From contig JAESRX010000007.1 of the NCBI GenBank assembly GCA_016764435.1, positions 179,545 through 243,544 on the forward strand: a stretch of 64,000 nt of DNA, in the 5' to 3' direction. A program made the translations under genes and the position numbers. The DNA comes from Flavobacteriaceae bacterium (GTDB taxonomy: Bacteria; Bacteroidota; Bacteroidia; Flavobacteriales; Flavobacteriaceae). Shown piece after piece: positions 18,029 to 27,321 of this stretch. The notes under the pieces are model-generated. The model was given only the letters and a program-made list of their open reading frames with translations, made no database searches and was not told where the DNA came from. The first letter of the stretch is position 1. Every line of letters begins with the position of its first letter.

Positions 18029-18787
18029 ATGATTCCTAAAATAATTCACTACTGTTGGTACGGCAAGGGAGCCTATAATGAAACTATTGAAAAGTGTATT
18101 GCAAGTTGGCAAGAAAAGCTTCCAGATTACACGATAAAAAAATGGGATGAGACCAACACTCCTTTTGATAAGTTACCTTTTTTAAAACTATTATATAAGC
18201 AGAAAAAATGGTCTTTCATTTCTGATTTTGTAAGGCTTTATGCCATTTATTCAGAAGGAGGTGTCTACTTAGATACCGATATTGAAATGTTAAAGCCTTT
18301 TGGTGATTTATTGAAAGAGAAATCATTTGTTGGTTTTCAAGGGTCAATCACGGAAGAGAAATATCCGTTAAACTCTGCGGTTATTGGTGGTGAAAAAGGC
18401 AATGCCTTTATCTTGGACTGTATTAAAGAAACGGAAAGGAAACAACGATTGCATTTTAATGCCATGGGCGGACCTCCTATTGTCTCAAAAGTATTAAAAG
18501 AATATGGACTTGTCTCTTATGAGAAACAACATTTAAATGGTGTACTGTTGTTACCTGTTCAATACTTCTTTCCTTTTGGATGGAATGAGGAGTATACTGA
18601 TGCGTGTATAAAGCCAGAAACAATTTGTATCCACTGGTGGGAAGATTCTTGGGGGAATACCACTAAAGGAGCAGCTTATTATGTAGATAGCTTTAAAAGA
18701 AAAGCAGAAAAGCTTCCTTTATTATCTTTAAATTATTTAAAATATTTCAAAAATAAAGAAAGCTTTTATTTAATTAATTCGCTGTAA
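18029..18787 (+). CDS. Glycosyltransferase, GT32/OCH1-like with DxD motif
   Basis: A 252-residue enzyme of the family that holds capsule and mannosyl-like transferases. The start IPKIIHYCWYG is characteristic, as is DFVRLYAIYSEGGVYLDTDI, with the metal-binding DTD. It has no signal peptide or membrane helix and so should work in the cytoplasm on a lipid-linked or LPS acceptor. It is transcribed alone. Its 3' end overlaps the convergent pyruvyltransferase gene by 14 bases, so neither gene has an ordinary terminator there. Confidence 0.9.
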   Translation: MIPKIIHYCWYGKGAYNETIEKCIASWQEKLPDYTIKKWDETNTPFDKLPFLKLLYKQKKWSFISDFVRLYAIYSEGGVYLDTDIEMLKPFGDLLKEKSFVGFQGSITEEKYPLNSAVIGGEKGNAFILDCIKETERKQRLHFNAMGGPPIVSKVLKEYGLVSYEKQHLNGVLLLPVQYFFPFGWNEEYTDACIKPETICIHWWEDSWGNTTKGAAYYVDSFKRKAEKLPLLSLNYLKYFKNKESFYLINSL

Positions 18788-19754
18788 AGCTTTTACATTT
18801 ATCTCTCAAGTTTTTAGTGTATTTAGTATGATTGGTAGGGTTCGGTATTGGGTTTTTCCAATCGATATCGTCTAAAGACATTAAATGTAAGTTTTTAAGC
18901 GTGCTTAAATCTAAATTTGGATCTAAATTCACCATATTAAAATGTTGGACAATACCATCTAAACGAGAGAGGTCAGAGGAGTTATTTAATCCTCCCATTA
19001 TAAAAATTACAGGAGTGCCCATTGCTAAACAAGGCAATGCAGCATGGATGCGTGAAGTAATCACCAATTTAGCCGAAGCAAACGTTTTTAGAAGTCTTTC
19101 TGCTTCTTTAAACCGATCTTCGGTCGTGGTGTTTTTTGCTTTATAAAAGGCCGTTTCAAATTTGGCGTTTTCTACTATTTCTTTTGGGAAAAATTCGGCT
19201 AAATAAGTTTTGTGATCCCTTAATTTTGGTAATTTTCTACGAAGAAGGTCTTTGTAATAATGTCTTGGAATTCTTTCGTAGTATGCTTTTTTATCTTCAT
19301 TATAAAGGACATCAAAAAAGATGACATCATCATTCTTTTCGATATTTTCTAATTTAGGTAATGTGGTCGTCAAGCAAGAACTATAATACGCTTCTACACC
19401 ATACTTTTTTAAAATATTTACGGTGTAATAATCCCTACATCCGATAGGTTCTTGTGTTTTTAAGTAGTCGGTGTTTTTTTTCTTACTTAATAACGAGTCT
19501 GCTATATGAGAATTTAGGTGAAACGAAACAAAAAGTGGTTTTGTAGTAGGTGATAGGGGCCAGTTTTTAGTTTTGTACATAAACCAACCGTTCATGATTA
19601 ATTTGAATGGTTCCGCTTTTTTATGTAGAAATTCTCGTTGTGGTAATACATCTATTTTATCAAAATATTGCTTTGCAGCAAGACTTTGTATATAGTCTCC
19701 AATATTAAACCATCCAGAGTTGGGGGTGTAATCTAATAAGGCGTTTTTAATCAT
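18774..19754 (-). CDS. Polysaccharide pyruvyl transferase family protein
   Basis: The 326-residue protein carries the polysaccharide pyruvyl transferase pattern: NIGDYIQSLAAKQYF at the start, EPIGCRDYYTVNILKKYGVEAY in the middle (the region where related proteins have GxRD), and LVITSRIHAALPCLAMGTPVIF near the C-terminus. Known members attach ketal pyruvate to surface sugars from phosphoenolpyruvate. No signal peptide. It belongs with the neighbouring glycosyltransferases in function but is transcribed on its own from the minus strand. A TAnnTTCG-type box lies 18 bases upstream of the start. Confidence 0.87.
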   Translation of the reverse strand: MIKNALLDYTPNSGWFNIGDYIQSLAAKQYFDKIDVLPQREFLHKKAEPFKLIMNGWFMYKTKNWPLSPTTKPLFVSFHLNSHIADSLLSKKKNTDYLKTQEPIGCRDYYTVNILKKYGVEAYYSSCLTTTLPKLENIEKNDDVIFFDVLYNEDKKAYYERIPRHYYKDLLRRKLPKLRDHKTYLAEFFPKEIVENAKFETAFYKAKNTTTEDRFKEAERLLKTFASAKLVITSRIHAALPCLAMGTPVIFIMGGLNNSSDLSRLDGIVQHFNMVNLDPNLDLSTLKNLHLMSLDDIDWKNPIPNPTNHTKYTKNLRDKCKSFTAN

Positions 19755-19772
19755 TTATTTTATTTTATTTGG

Positions 19773-19780
19773 CGAAAATA
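19773..19780 (-). promoter_or_regulatory. Variant -7 box (TAnnTTCG) of the pyruvyltransferase gene
   Basis: The minus strand reads TATTTTCG, predicting a leader of about 14 bases. The same variant occurs ahead of the lolD-like gene and the second ABC exporter. Confidence 0.4.
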
Positions 19781-19887
19781 AGCTATTAAATAGGTAAAAA
19801 AAAGAAAAAGTGAAGAGATGTTCCATTGAGTATTAACTAGGTCATATAAAGGTTCTTTGTTTGTCTAAAATGTCCAAATGATTTGCT

Positions 19888-19895
19888 TATTTTTG
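19888..19895 (+). promoter_or_regulatory. -7 box of the tsaC-cca unit
   Basis: TATTTTTG with TTTG about 24 bases upstream. The predicted leader to the ATG at 19966 is about 65 bases, longer than for most genes here. Confidence 0.45.
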
Positions 19896-19965
19896 CAGGA
19901 TAAACATTGTATTTTAAGACAGGATGGTATGCTGTTTTTGGTAGGGTGTTCTATTTTAAATATAT

Positions 19966-20526
19966 ATGAAACAACAATTAATCAGTACACTCACAATTTT
20001 AAATAAAAAACACACCATTCTTTACCCTACAGATACCGTTTGGGGGATAGGCTGTGATGCGACTTCAGAAGTCGCAGTGCAAAAGATATTTGAGATTAAA
20101 CAACGGGCGGAAAGTAAAAGCTTAATTATTTTAGTAGATGGAGTAGAGATGCTGAAAGAATATGTGTCTGACATCCCAGAAAAAGTAATAGAATTACTTA
20201 AAAATACTCAAAAACCAACAACAATAATTTATAAAAACCCTAGGGGTTTAGCTGAAAATGTAATTGCAGAAGACAATACTGTAGCCATTAGGATCGTAAA
20301 ACATGCATTTTGTGAACAACTTATAAATGCCTTTGGGAAACCGATAGTTTCCACTTCTGCAAACGTAAGTGGTGCCGAAACACCCGCTTCTTTTGAAAAA
20401 ATTTCAAGTTCTATTTTGAACAGCGTAGACTATATTGTAAATTTGCAGCTAGAAAATGAATCAACGAATTCATCTACCATCCTTCGATTGTTGGATAATG
20501 GTGAGTTTGAAGTGCTTAGAAAATAA
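19966..20526 (+). CDS. L-threonylcarbamoyladenylate synthase-type protein (Sua5/YrdC/TsaC)
   Basis: A single YrdC domain of 186 residues. Motifs are TILYPTDTVWGIGCDATS, KQRAESKSLIILV (the KxR...S pattern that binds ATP and tRNA in active TsaC), and KPIVSTSANVSG. In active members this enzyme makes threonylcarbamoyl-AMP for the t6A base of ANN-decoding tRNAs. The KxR pattern makes this the better candidate for the real TsaC; a second paralogue at 54707 lacks it. The stop is only three bases from the CCA-adding enzyme start, so both genes serve tRNA maturation and are co-transcribed. Confidence 0.9.
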   Translation: MKQQLISTLTILNKKHTILYPTDTVWGIGCDATSEVAVQKIFEIKQRAESKSLIILVDGVEMLKEYVSDIPEKVIELLKNTQKPTTIIYKNPRGLAENVIAEDNTVAIRIVKHAFCEQLINAFGKPIVSTSANVSGAETPASFEKISSSILNSVDYIVNLQLENESTNSSTILRLLDNGEFEVLRK

Positions 20527-20529
20527 TAC

Positions 20530-21957
20530 ATGACAGATATTAAAAATTGTTCGGAAGCTGTTTCGGATGCTATTTTTACCTATATAAGTGACGCCGCTAC
20601 TGCCTTGCAGATGGAAACATATGTAATTGGTGGTTTTGTACGCGATTTTTTATTAGAACGTGGAGATGCGAAGGATATTGACATTGTCGCTGTTGGTAGC
20701 GGTATAGAGCTGGCTCAAAAGGTTGCTCAGTTATTGCCTAACAAGCCAAAAGTTCAGGTGTTTAAAACCTATGGAACAGCAATGTTGCGTTATAACGATA
20801 TTGAATTGGAATTTGTTGGTGCACGTAAAGAATCTTATGCTGAAGATAGTCGTAACCCTATAGTGGAGGACGGAACACTGGAGGATGATCAAAAACGACG
20901 TGATTTTACCATTAACGCTTTAGCGATAAGTCTAAATAAAGAGAACTTTGGAATATTACTAGATCCTTTTAATGGACTAGAAGATATGAAAAAAGGAATC
21001 CTTAAAACTCCTTTAGATCCAGATATTACCTATTCGGATGACCCCTTACGCATGATGCGCGCCGTTAGGTTTGCGTCTCAATTGCAATTCGAAATTGAAA
21101 AGGAATCTTTAGCTTCTATCACAAAAAACGCCGCGCGTATAGATATTATAACAAGGGAGCGTATAGTAGATGAACTGAATAAAATATTAAATTCTCCAAA
21201 ACCTTCCATCGGTTTCTTATTGATGGAAAAAACAGGGCTTTTAAAACGTTTTATGCCAGAACTAACGGATTTGTTAGGAGTTGATGATGTAGAAGGAGAA
21301 ACGCATAAGGATAATTTTTACCATAGTTTAGAGGTCGTAGATAATATTGCTGAAAATACAGAGGATCTTTGGTTGCGTTGGGCTGCATTATTACATGATA
21401 TTGGGAAAGCTCCAACTAAAAAGTTTGACAAAAAAGTGGGTTGGACCTTTCATTCTCATGAATTTGTAGGGTCTAAAATGGTATTCAAATTATTCAAGCG
21501 CTTAAAAATGCCCTTGAATAATAAAATGAAGTTTGTACAGAAGATGGTGTTTTTAAGTTCAAGACCTATCGTTCTTGCCTCAAACGTTACGGATTCAGCA
21601 GTGCGTAGACTCGTTTTCGATACAGGAGATGACATAGAGAGTTTGATGATTCTTTGTGAAGCAGACATCACTACGAAAAATGCGAAACGATTTAAACGCT
21701 ATCATAACAATTTTAAAATTGTGCGTGATAAAATTAAAGAGGTAGAAGAGCGTGACCATGTACGTAATTTTCAGTCTCCGGTAACAGGGGAGATGATTAT
21801 GGAACAATTCAATCTAAAGCCTTGCCGTGAAATCGGGCTGCTAAAAGATGCGATAAAAGAAGCTGTTTTAGAGGGGACTATTAAAAATGATTATCAGGAA
21901 GCCTTTGCTTTTATGCTTATAAAAGCGAAAGCATTAGGCGTTGAAAAACGAGATTAA
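20530..21957 (+). CDS. cca: CCA tRNA nucleotidyltransferase with HD domain
   Basis: This enzyme adds or repairs the 3' CCA of tRNAs. The polymerase-beta-like head has GGFVRDFLLERGDAKDIDIV, with the catalytic acidic pair in DIDIV, and RRDFTINALAI. The RNA-binding neck is around DDPLRMMRAVRFASQL. An HD-type domain follows, with WAALLHDIGKAPT. At 475 residues it is the usual Bacteroidota length. It ends with its own terminator and is the second gene of the pair with the TsaC-like protein. Confidence 0.95.
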   Translation: MTDIKNCSEAVSDAIFTYISDAATALQMETYVIGGFVRDFLLERGDAKDIDIVAVGSGIELAQKVAQLLPNKPKVQVFKTYGTAMLRYNDIELEFVGARKESYAEDSRNPIVEDGTLEDDQKRRDFTINALAISLNKENFGILLDPFNGLEDMKKGILKTPLDPDITYSDDPLRMMRAVRFASQLQFEIEKESLASITKNAARIDIITRERIVDELNKILNSPKPSIGFLLMEKTGLLKRFMPELTDLLGVDDVEGETHKDNFYHSLEVVDNIAENTEDLWLRWAALLHDIGKAPTKKFDKKVGWTFHSHEFVGSKMVFKLFKRLKMPLNNKMKFVQKMVFLSSRPIVLASNVTDSAVRRLVFDTGDDIESLMILCEADITTKNAKRFKRYHNNFKIVRDKIKEVEERDHVRNFQSPVTGEMIMEQFNLKPCREIGLLKDAIKEAVLEGTIKNDYQEAFAFMLIKAKALGVEKRD

Positions 21958-21973
21958 TTTCTTTTTTACCAAT

Positions 21974-22015
21974 AAAAAAAACCTCCGATTGAAATGTTCA
22001 ATCGGAGGTTTTTTT
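21974..22015. terminator. Bidirectional terminator between cca and the ABC exporter
   Basis: AAACCTCCGATTGAA pairs with TTCAATCGGAGGTTT around ATG, with A and T runs on both sides, so it can end both convergent genes. Confidence 0.92.
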
Positions 22016-22074
22016 ATGTGGCTCTCTTCTCAATGTTCCAAGAGAAAAAAAGTATTGTCTCTATCTAGTATCGA

Positions 22075-23898
22075 CTATCCAAGAGATTGCATGGTTACCA
22101 ATTTAAAATACTCGCCTTTTTTTGCTAGTAATTCGTTGTGCTTTCCTTGCTCAACAATCCTACCTTTTTTAAGGACTACAATTAAATCAGAATTTTGAAT
22201 AGTAGATAAGCGGTGAGCAATAACCATAGATGTTCTGTTTTTCATCATTTTTTCTAAAGCGTGCTGTACCAATTGTTCACTTTCTGTATCTAAGGCTGAG
22301 GTTGCTTCGTCTAAGATCATGATTGGAGGGTTTTTCAGAACTGCACGTGCAATGCTGATACGTTGTTTCTGTCCTCCAGAAAGTTTGTTTCCGCTATCTC
22401 CTATACTGGTGTCATATTGTTTAGGAAGCTCCATAATAAACTCATGGGCATTGGCTATTTTAGCGGCGTTTATGATATCCTCCTTAGTGACATCTTTCCC
22501 AAAGGCGATATTATTGGCAATCGTATCATGAAATAATAAAGCGTCCTGACTTACAATTCCCAATTGATTTCTCAAGGATTTTTTTGTAAGCTCTTTAATA
22601 TTTATCCCGTCCAGTAATACTTCTCCTTTGTTGACATCGTAAAAACGAGTAATCAAATTGGCGAGGGTAGATTTTCCACTTCCAGATTGACCAACAAGGG
22701 CTACTTGCTGTCCTTTTGGAATGGTTAGTGAAAAGTCTTTTAAAACATACTCATCTTCATATTTAAAAGAGATGTTATCAAATGTAATGGCGGTGTCAAA
22801 TCCAGTTTTTACATGTGCATTAGGAGCATCTTCTAAGTGGTTTTTAGTTTCGAGTATCTCTAAGACACGTTCAGCTGCAGCATTTCCTTTTTTTACAGCA
22901 TAACTTGCTTTTGACAATGCTTTTGCAGGTGTTAGTATATTGTAAGCTAATCCTATAAAAGCAAGGAAGTCTTCACCAGCCAATGTTCCATCCACAAGTA
23001 CTAAGGTTCCACCATACCATAATAAAACGGCAATCACGGAAATCCCTAAAAACTCACTCGTAGGTCTCGCTAGGTTCGTTCTGTTCGTAAGTGTGTTTGA
23101 ATAATTATAAAAACGTTTGGTTGAGTCATTGAATTTTCCATTGAACGTATCTTCGGCATTAAATGCTTTAATGATTCGCAATCCACTAAGAGACTCTTCT
23201 AATAAAGAAAGGAAATAACCCTGTTCTCGTTGGACATCGTCTGATTTTTTCTTCAAACTCTTTCCTATCAATGAAATAATAAACCCAGAGATAGGAATAA
23301 AAATGAATACAAATAATGTTAAATTAGTACTGATTGTAAACATCATTATGATTGTAAAGATAATCGTTAACGGTTCTCTGAATATCAATTCTAAAATGGA
23401 TAAAAAAGAATGTTGTATCTCTAATACATCGGTTCCTATTCTCGCCATGATATCTCCTTTTCTTTTTTCAGAAAAATAGGAAAGAGGCAAGGTGATGGTT
23501 TTATTGTATAGATCATTTCGGATGTCTTTTAAGACACCGTTTTTTAAGAAAGTGATAAAATACATGGCTAAATAGCTAAATATATTTTTAAGTAAAAACA
23601 TCGTAATAACAAGTGATACCACTATTAAAAGTGCCTTAGACTGATCTTCTCCAGCAACCCGATGAATGAAATAACTCAAGGAATCCTTAGAATAATCTAG
23701 TATTTTAGAAATACTTTCAAAAGTTGGTTTTTCTGTCACCTTAACACCGTCACTTTTAAAAATAACCTGTAACAAAGGCATCATTACCATAAATGATAAT
23801 GCTGAGAATAAGGCATAAAAGGTATTGAACAGAATGTTTAATACTCCGTAGGTCTTATAAGGTATTGCGTATTTTAATATTTTCTTAAAATAGTCCAT
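22075..23898 (-). CDS. ABC exporter, permease-ATPase fusion (MsbA-like)
   Basis: A half-transporter of 607 residues for the inner membrane. Residues 1 to about 340 carry six hydrophobic helices (ABC transporter type 1 membrane domain), with the coupling region RKGDIMARIGTDV. The ATPase domain has Walker A GQSGSGKST, the signature LSGGQKQRISIARA, Walker B IMILDEATSALD and the switch histidine in VIAHRLS. The length and the motif SYFSEKRKGD resemble MsbA, the lipid A flippase, but a drug or lipid role cannot be separated by sequence alone. Its start overlaps the phosphosugar mutase stop by one base, so the two are co-transcribed. Confidence 0.93.
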   Translation of the reverse strand: MDYFKKILKYAIPYKTYGVLNILFNTFYALFSALSFMVMMPLLQVIFKSDGVKVTEKPTFESISKILDYSKDSLSYFIHRVAGEDQSKALLIVVSLVITMFLLKNIFSYLAMYFITFLKNGVLKDIRNDLYNKTITLPLSYFSEKRKGDIMARIGTDVLEIQHSFLSILELIFREPLTIIFTIIMMFTISTNLTLFVFIFIPISGFIISLIGKSLKKKSDDVQREQGYFLSLLEESLSGLRIIKAFNAEDTFNGKFNDSTKRFYNYSNTLTNRTNLARPTSEFLGISVIAVLLWYGGTLVLVDGTLAGEDFLAFIGLAYNILTPAKALSKASYAVKKGNAAAERVLEILETKNHLEDAPNAHVKTGFDTAITFDNISFKYEDEYVLKDFSLTIPKGQQVALVGQSGSGKSTLANLITRFYDVNKGEVLLDGINIKELTKKSLRNQLGIVSQDALLFHDTIANNIAFGKDVTKEDIINAAKIANAHEFIMELPKQYDTSIGDSGNKLSGGQKQRISIARAVLKNPPIMILDEATSALDTESEQLVQHALEKMMKNRTSMVIAHRLSTIQNSDLIVVLKKGRIVEQGKHNELLAKKGEYFKLVTMQSLG

Positions 23899-25613
23899 TA
23901 ATTCAATTTCATTTCTGTAATTATACGTTGTATTTTTTGTGCGAGTAAGGCCTGTACTTCGGTTGCTTTAGTAGGAGAACTTAAAGGCAGGTTGACACTG
24001 AAATAGAACTTTATTTTAGGTTCTGTTCCACTAGGTCTCGCAGCTATTTTAGTCCCATCTTCAGTATAATAAATCAATACATTTGATTTATGAACCGTCA
24101 TGATGGTTTCTTTTCCAGTAACCATGTTTTTAGAAATAGAAGAATCGTAATCTTCTAAGCGAATTACTTTAGAACCGTCTATCGAGCTTAGCGGGTTCTT
24201 ACGTAATTCCACCATCATTTTTGCGATTTGATCTGCACCGTCAATTCCTTTTTTAACAATGGCAATTAAATGCTCTTTATAATATCCGTGTTGGGTGTAA
24301 AGGGAGAGTAATTCTTGGTACAATGAACTTCCGTTTGCTTTTGCGTCAGCGGCGATTTCACAGGCTAACAACGTAGCTGTAACCGCATCTTTATCTCGTA
24401 CAAAGTCACCGACCATATAACCAAAACTCTCTTCTCCTCCTCCGATAAACTCTTGCGTTCCTTCGGCATCACGAATCATTTTAGCGATCCATTTAAAGCC
24501 TGTCAGTCCTACTTTAGTTTCTACTCCATAGCTCGCCGCGATTACATCGACCATACTCGTGGTAACAATAGTAGAACCTACAAATTGTTTTCCGTTTAAC
24601 CTTCCTGCTTCTTTCCATTTTTTAATGAGGAAATCCGTCATTACACACATGGTTTGGTTTCCGTTCATCAAGACCAATTCACCAGTTGTATTACGTACTG
24701 CAATTCCTAATCTGTCACAGTCAGGATCTGTTCCTATGACTATGTCAGCGTCTATTTTATCTGCTAAATCCATTGCCATTTTTAGGGCAGCTGGTTCTTC
24801 AGGGTTGGGAGATGCTACTGTAGGGAAGTCTCCGTCTGGTACGCGTTGTTCCTCTACGATATGTACATCCGTATATCCTGCTTGCGCTAAGGCTTCCGGA
24901 ATGGAAACAATAGAAGTTCCATGTAAAGAAGTAAATACCACTTTTAATTTTTCTTTCTCTTTGGCTCCAAACGATCCGTTTTTTACGGCAGATGAAATGA
25001 ATACTTTATCTACTTCTTTTCCAATGATTTCAATTAAATCTTCATTGGCTTCAAAGTTAATTTCAGAAAATTCTAAGGCGTTAACTTGACTGATAATATT
25101 GTGGTCTTCTGGTGGGACTATTTGTCCTCCATCGTTCCAGTATACTTTATACCCATTATACTCTGGTGGGTTATGTGAGGCTGTTAATACAATTCCTGCA
25201 TCACATCCTAAATGTTTTACAGAAAAAGACAATTCTGGAGTCGGGCGTAAGCTGTCAAAAAGATACACATAAATACCGTTTGCAGAAAAGACATCCGCTA
25301 CTAATTTAGCGAATTTTAAACTATTATGTCTACAATCAAAGGCGATAGCAACTTTTAAGTCTTTTCCTGGAAAGGCGATTTTCATATAATTGGCCAATCC
25401 TTGGGTTGCTTTTCCTAAGGTGTATTTATTGATACGATTTATACCTGCTCCCATAATACCACGCATTCCACCGGTACCGAATTCCATATTCTTATAAAAA
25501 CGATCTGTTAACTGGTCAGGATCATTGTCTATAAGCTGTTGAATCTCTTGCTGGGTTTCTGCATCAAAAGGTGCACTTAGCCATTTTTTGGCTTCGTTTA
25601 TAATTGTACTCAT
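23898..25613 (-). CDS. Phosphosugar mutase (phosphoglucomutase/phosphomannomutase)
   Basis: An alpha-D-phosphohexomutase of 571 residues. The phosphoserine loop is TASHNPPEYNGYKVYW, the metal-binding loop is GTDPDCDRLG, the sugar-binding loop is FIGGGEESFGYMVG, and the phosphate-binding C-terminal motif is AARPSGTEPKIKFY. The length and motifs match the group that includes Bacillus PgcA. It probably interconverts glucose-1-P and glucose-6-P (or the mannose equivalents) for envelope sugars. It has its own -7 box and leads the two-gene unit with the MsbA-like exporter. Confidence 0.94.
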   Translation of the reverse strand: MSTIINEAKKWLSAPFDAETQQEIQQLIDNDPDQLTDRFYKNMEFGTGGMRGIMGAGINRINKYTLGKATQGLANYMKIAFPGKDLKVAIAFDCRHNSLKFAKLVADVFSANGIYVYLFDSLRPTPELSFSVKHLGCDAGIVLTASHNPPEYNGYKVYWNDGGQIVPPEDHNIISQVNALEFSEINFEANEDLIEIIGKEVDKVFISSAVKNGSFGAKEKEKLKVVFTSLHGTSIVSIPEALAQAGYTDVHIVEEQRVPDGDFPTVASPNPEEPAALKMAMDLADKIDADIVIGTDPDCDRLGIAVRNTTGELVLMNGNQTMCVMTDFLIKKWKEAGRLNGKQFVGSTIVTTSMVDVIAASYGVETKVGLTGFKWIAKMIRDAEGTQEFIGGGEESFGYMVGDFVRDKDAVTATLLACEIAADAKANGSSLYQELLSLYTQHGYYKEHLIAIVKKGIDGADQIAKMMVELRKNPLSSIDGSKVIRLEDYDSSISKNMVTGKETIMTVHKSNVLIYYTEDGTKIAARPSGTEPKIKFYFSVNLPLSSPTKATEVQALLAQKIQRIITEMKLN

Positions 25614-25632
25614 AATTATTTATTTAAGTCTA

Positions 25633-25640
25633 CAAATATA
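25633..25640 (-). promoter_or_regulatory. -7 box of the phosphosugar mutase-exporter unit
   Basis: The minus strand reads TATATTTG within the 30-base gap after the GT2 gene. The predicted leader is about 15 bases, so this unit can be transcribed separately from the upstream GT2 gene. Confidence 0.55.
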
Positions 25641-25643
25641 CGG

Positions 25644-26618
25644 CTAATTAATGTTACTCTTTTCTGAGATGGTATACCTTTTTACGTCTTTTTTTGTGCG
25701 TAAGATAATTTCGCCTAAAAAGCCTGCTAAAAAGAATTGTGTTCCGATAACCATCGTAGATAAGGCGATATAAAACCAAGGATTGTCCGTGATTAATATG
25801 CTAGGCATTCCGGTATATAATTTATAAATTTTAGTAAAGCCAATAAGTCCTGCACTTAAAAAACCGAAAAGAAACATCAGTGTTCCTAACAATCCAAATA
25901 GGTGCATGGGGCGCTTTCCGAATTTAGATAAAAACCAAATGGTAATTAAGTCTAAAAAACCGTTGATAAAACGCTCTATACCAAACTTAGTAACACCGTA
26001 CTTTCGAGCTTGGTGTTGTACTATTTGTTCTCCTATTTTATGAAAACCTTCGTTTTTTGCCAACACGGGGATGTATCGATGCATCTCTCCGTAAACATCT
26101 ACGGTTTTGATGACTTCATTTTTATAGGCTTTTAACCCACAGTTAAAGTCATTGAGTTCTAATCCAGATGTTTTTCTTGCGGCCCAGTTAAAGAGCTTTG
26201 AAGGGATGTTTTTGCGAATTTTAGAATCGTAACGTTTCTTTTTCCAACCAGAAACTAAGTCGTAATCTTTTTCTGTAATGGCCTTGTAAAGTGTAGGTAT
26301 TTCATCCGGACTGTCTTGTAGATCAGCATCCATAGTGATAATGACATCTCCTAAGGCAATTTTAAATCCGGCATTCAATGCCTGGGATTTTCCGTAGTTT
26401 TTTTTGAACTTAATCCCTTTGACCTCGGGGTGTTGTTCGCCTAATTGTTGAATGATGTCCCAAGAGGTATCGGTACTTCCATCGTCAATAAAAATTACTT
26501 CGTATAAATAACGATTGGATTGCATGATGCGTGCAATCCAATCGTATAATTCTTTCAATGATTCCTCTTCGTTTAAAAGTGGAATTACTACAGATATGTG
26601 TGTATGTTCTTTATTCAA
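25644..26618 (-). CDS. Membrane glycosyltransferase family 2 (DPM1/GtrB/ArnC-like)
   Basis: The 324-residue protein begins with a GT2 domain: VVIPLLNEEESLKELYDWI, FIDDGSTD and the DxD-type site MDADLQDSPDEI. It is followed by KKRYDSKI, NDFNCGLKAY and the QHQARKYGVTKFG motif typical of polyprenyl-phosphate glycosyltransferases. Two membrane helices at about 235-260 and 280-305 complete the GtrB-like layout. It should transfer a sugar to undecaprenyl phosphate or a related lipid at the inner membrane. It overlaps the DUF4199 gene by eight bases, so the two are co-transcribed. Confidence 0.92.
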   Translation of the reverse strand: MNKEHTHISVVIPLLNEEESLKELYDWIARIMQSNRYLYEVIFIDDGSTDTSWDIIQQLGEQHPEVKGIKFKKNYGKSQALNAGFKIALGDVIITMDADLQDSPDEIPTLYKAITEKDYDLVSGWKKKRYDSKIRKNIPSKLFNWAARKTSGLELNDFNCGLKAYKNEVIKTVDVYGEMHRYIPVLAKNEGFHKIGEQIVQHQARKYGVTKFGIERFINGFLDLITIWFLSKFGKRPMHLFGLLGTLMFLFGFLSAGLIGFTKIYKLYTGMPSILITDNPWFYIALSTMVIGTQFFLAGFLGEIILRTKKDVKRYTISEKSNIN

Positions 26619-27144
26619 GTTCAGGATTATTTTGTTTTAGAATCAGTGCTAATAACAGACCAAAGATAGCGTAAATTGCAAGGAAAACCGCATAGTTAAG
26701 CATTAGTTTTGAAGGTGAAAAACCATCTTCTTCTCTTATTTTTTCAACCATTTCATCTATTTGTTCATAAGGGATATTATAACCCTCCATCATTTCTGTT
26801 GTGGTTTCAATCGTAAGTTCCTTAACGGTCTCTTTGAATTCGGGAGCCACCACATTAAAAATCAAAATGCTAACGGTAGTAGAGATTAGCAATGAGATTG
26901 CTGTCATAATAAAATAGGTAGTAAAAGCCTCTTTAAAAGTAATAAAACCATGCAGTGCCTTCTTTGCTGTTCCAATGGCAAAAAGACCAAATACAATTAC
27001 AATAAATATGGGAAAGACCAAGGTGATCCACCAGTTTACCATGATAGAACTATCTATTGCAAATGCATATAAGATGGTTAAAGAAAATATAAAACCAAGT
27101 ATTAATCCAAAGTTAATTCCTGTTTTTTTAATAATGTCTTTCAT
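26611..27144 (-). CDS. DUF4199 membrane protein
   Basis: A membrane protein with four hydrophobic helices and a 45-residue acidic stretch between the third and fourth (TETTTEMMEGYNIPYEQIDEM). The pattern GTAKKALHGFITFKEAFTTY marks DUF4199, a Bacteroidota family of unknown function. The ORF track starts at 27168; I chose the ATG at 27144 (177 residues, MKDIIKKTG) because a -7 box at 27166-27173 overlaps the longer start and would place transcription start downstream of it. It precedes and overlaps the GT2 gene, an association seen in other Bacteroidota. Confidence 0.88.
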   Translation of the reverse strand: MKDIIKKTGINFGLILGFIFSLTILYAFAIDSSIMVNWWITLVFPIFIVIVFGLFAIGTAKKALHGFITFKEAFTTYFIMTAISLLISTTVSILIFNVVAPEFKETVKELTIETTTEMMEGYNIPYEQIDEMVEKIREEDGFSPSKLMLNYAVFLAIYAIFGLLLALILKQNNPELE

Positions 27145-27165
27145 AATTTGTTTGTTTTGTTTAGT

Positions 27166-27173
27166 CAAATATA
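27166..27173 (-). promoter_or_regulatory. -7 box of the DUF4199-GT2 unit
   Basis: The minus strand reads TATATTTG; the predicted start of transcription is about 17 bases before the ATG at 27144. Confidence 0.6.
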
Positions 27174-27281
27174 AATAATTAAATTGTTTATAGCCCTATA
27201 TTTTTGCTAAGTTGCAGTAAATGAGAAGGACAAATCATTAGTAGTCCTATTTGTAAAAATGTTACAAAAAAAAACCTTTTT

Positions 27282-27317
27282 TTTGTATTGGAAATACGAA
27301 ATAGGGTCGTACATTTG
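27282..27317 (+). promoter_or_regulatory. Promoter of the SRP RNA gene
   Basis: A full Bacteroidota promoter: TTTTG/ATTG at the -33 position, a 19-base spacer, then TACATTTG. It ends five bases before the first base of the terminal stem of the RNA and so gives a local calibration for distance from box to transcription start. Confidence 0.8.
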
Positions 27318-27321
27318 CCAC

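Noticed and set aside
21941-22198. 85-codon plus-strand ORF after cca
   Set aside because: It reads through the bidirectional terminator and into the antisense of the ABC exporter.
24559-25089. 176-codon plus-strand ORF
   Set aside because: Opposite the phosphosugar mutase, whose motifs are complete on the minus strand.
27241-27300. A-rich and T-rich runs upstream of the SRP RNA as a separate terminator
   Set aside because: No stem is formed; the T run is the -33 region of the SRP RNA promoter.
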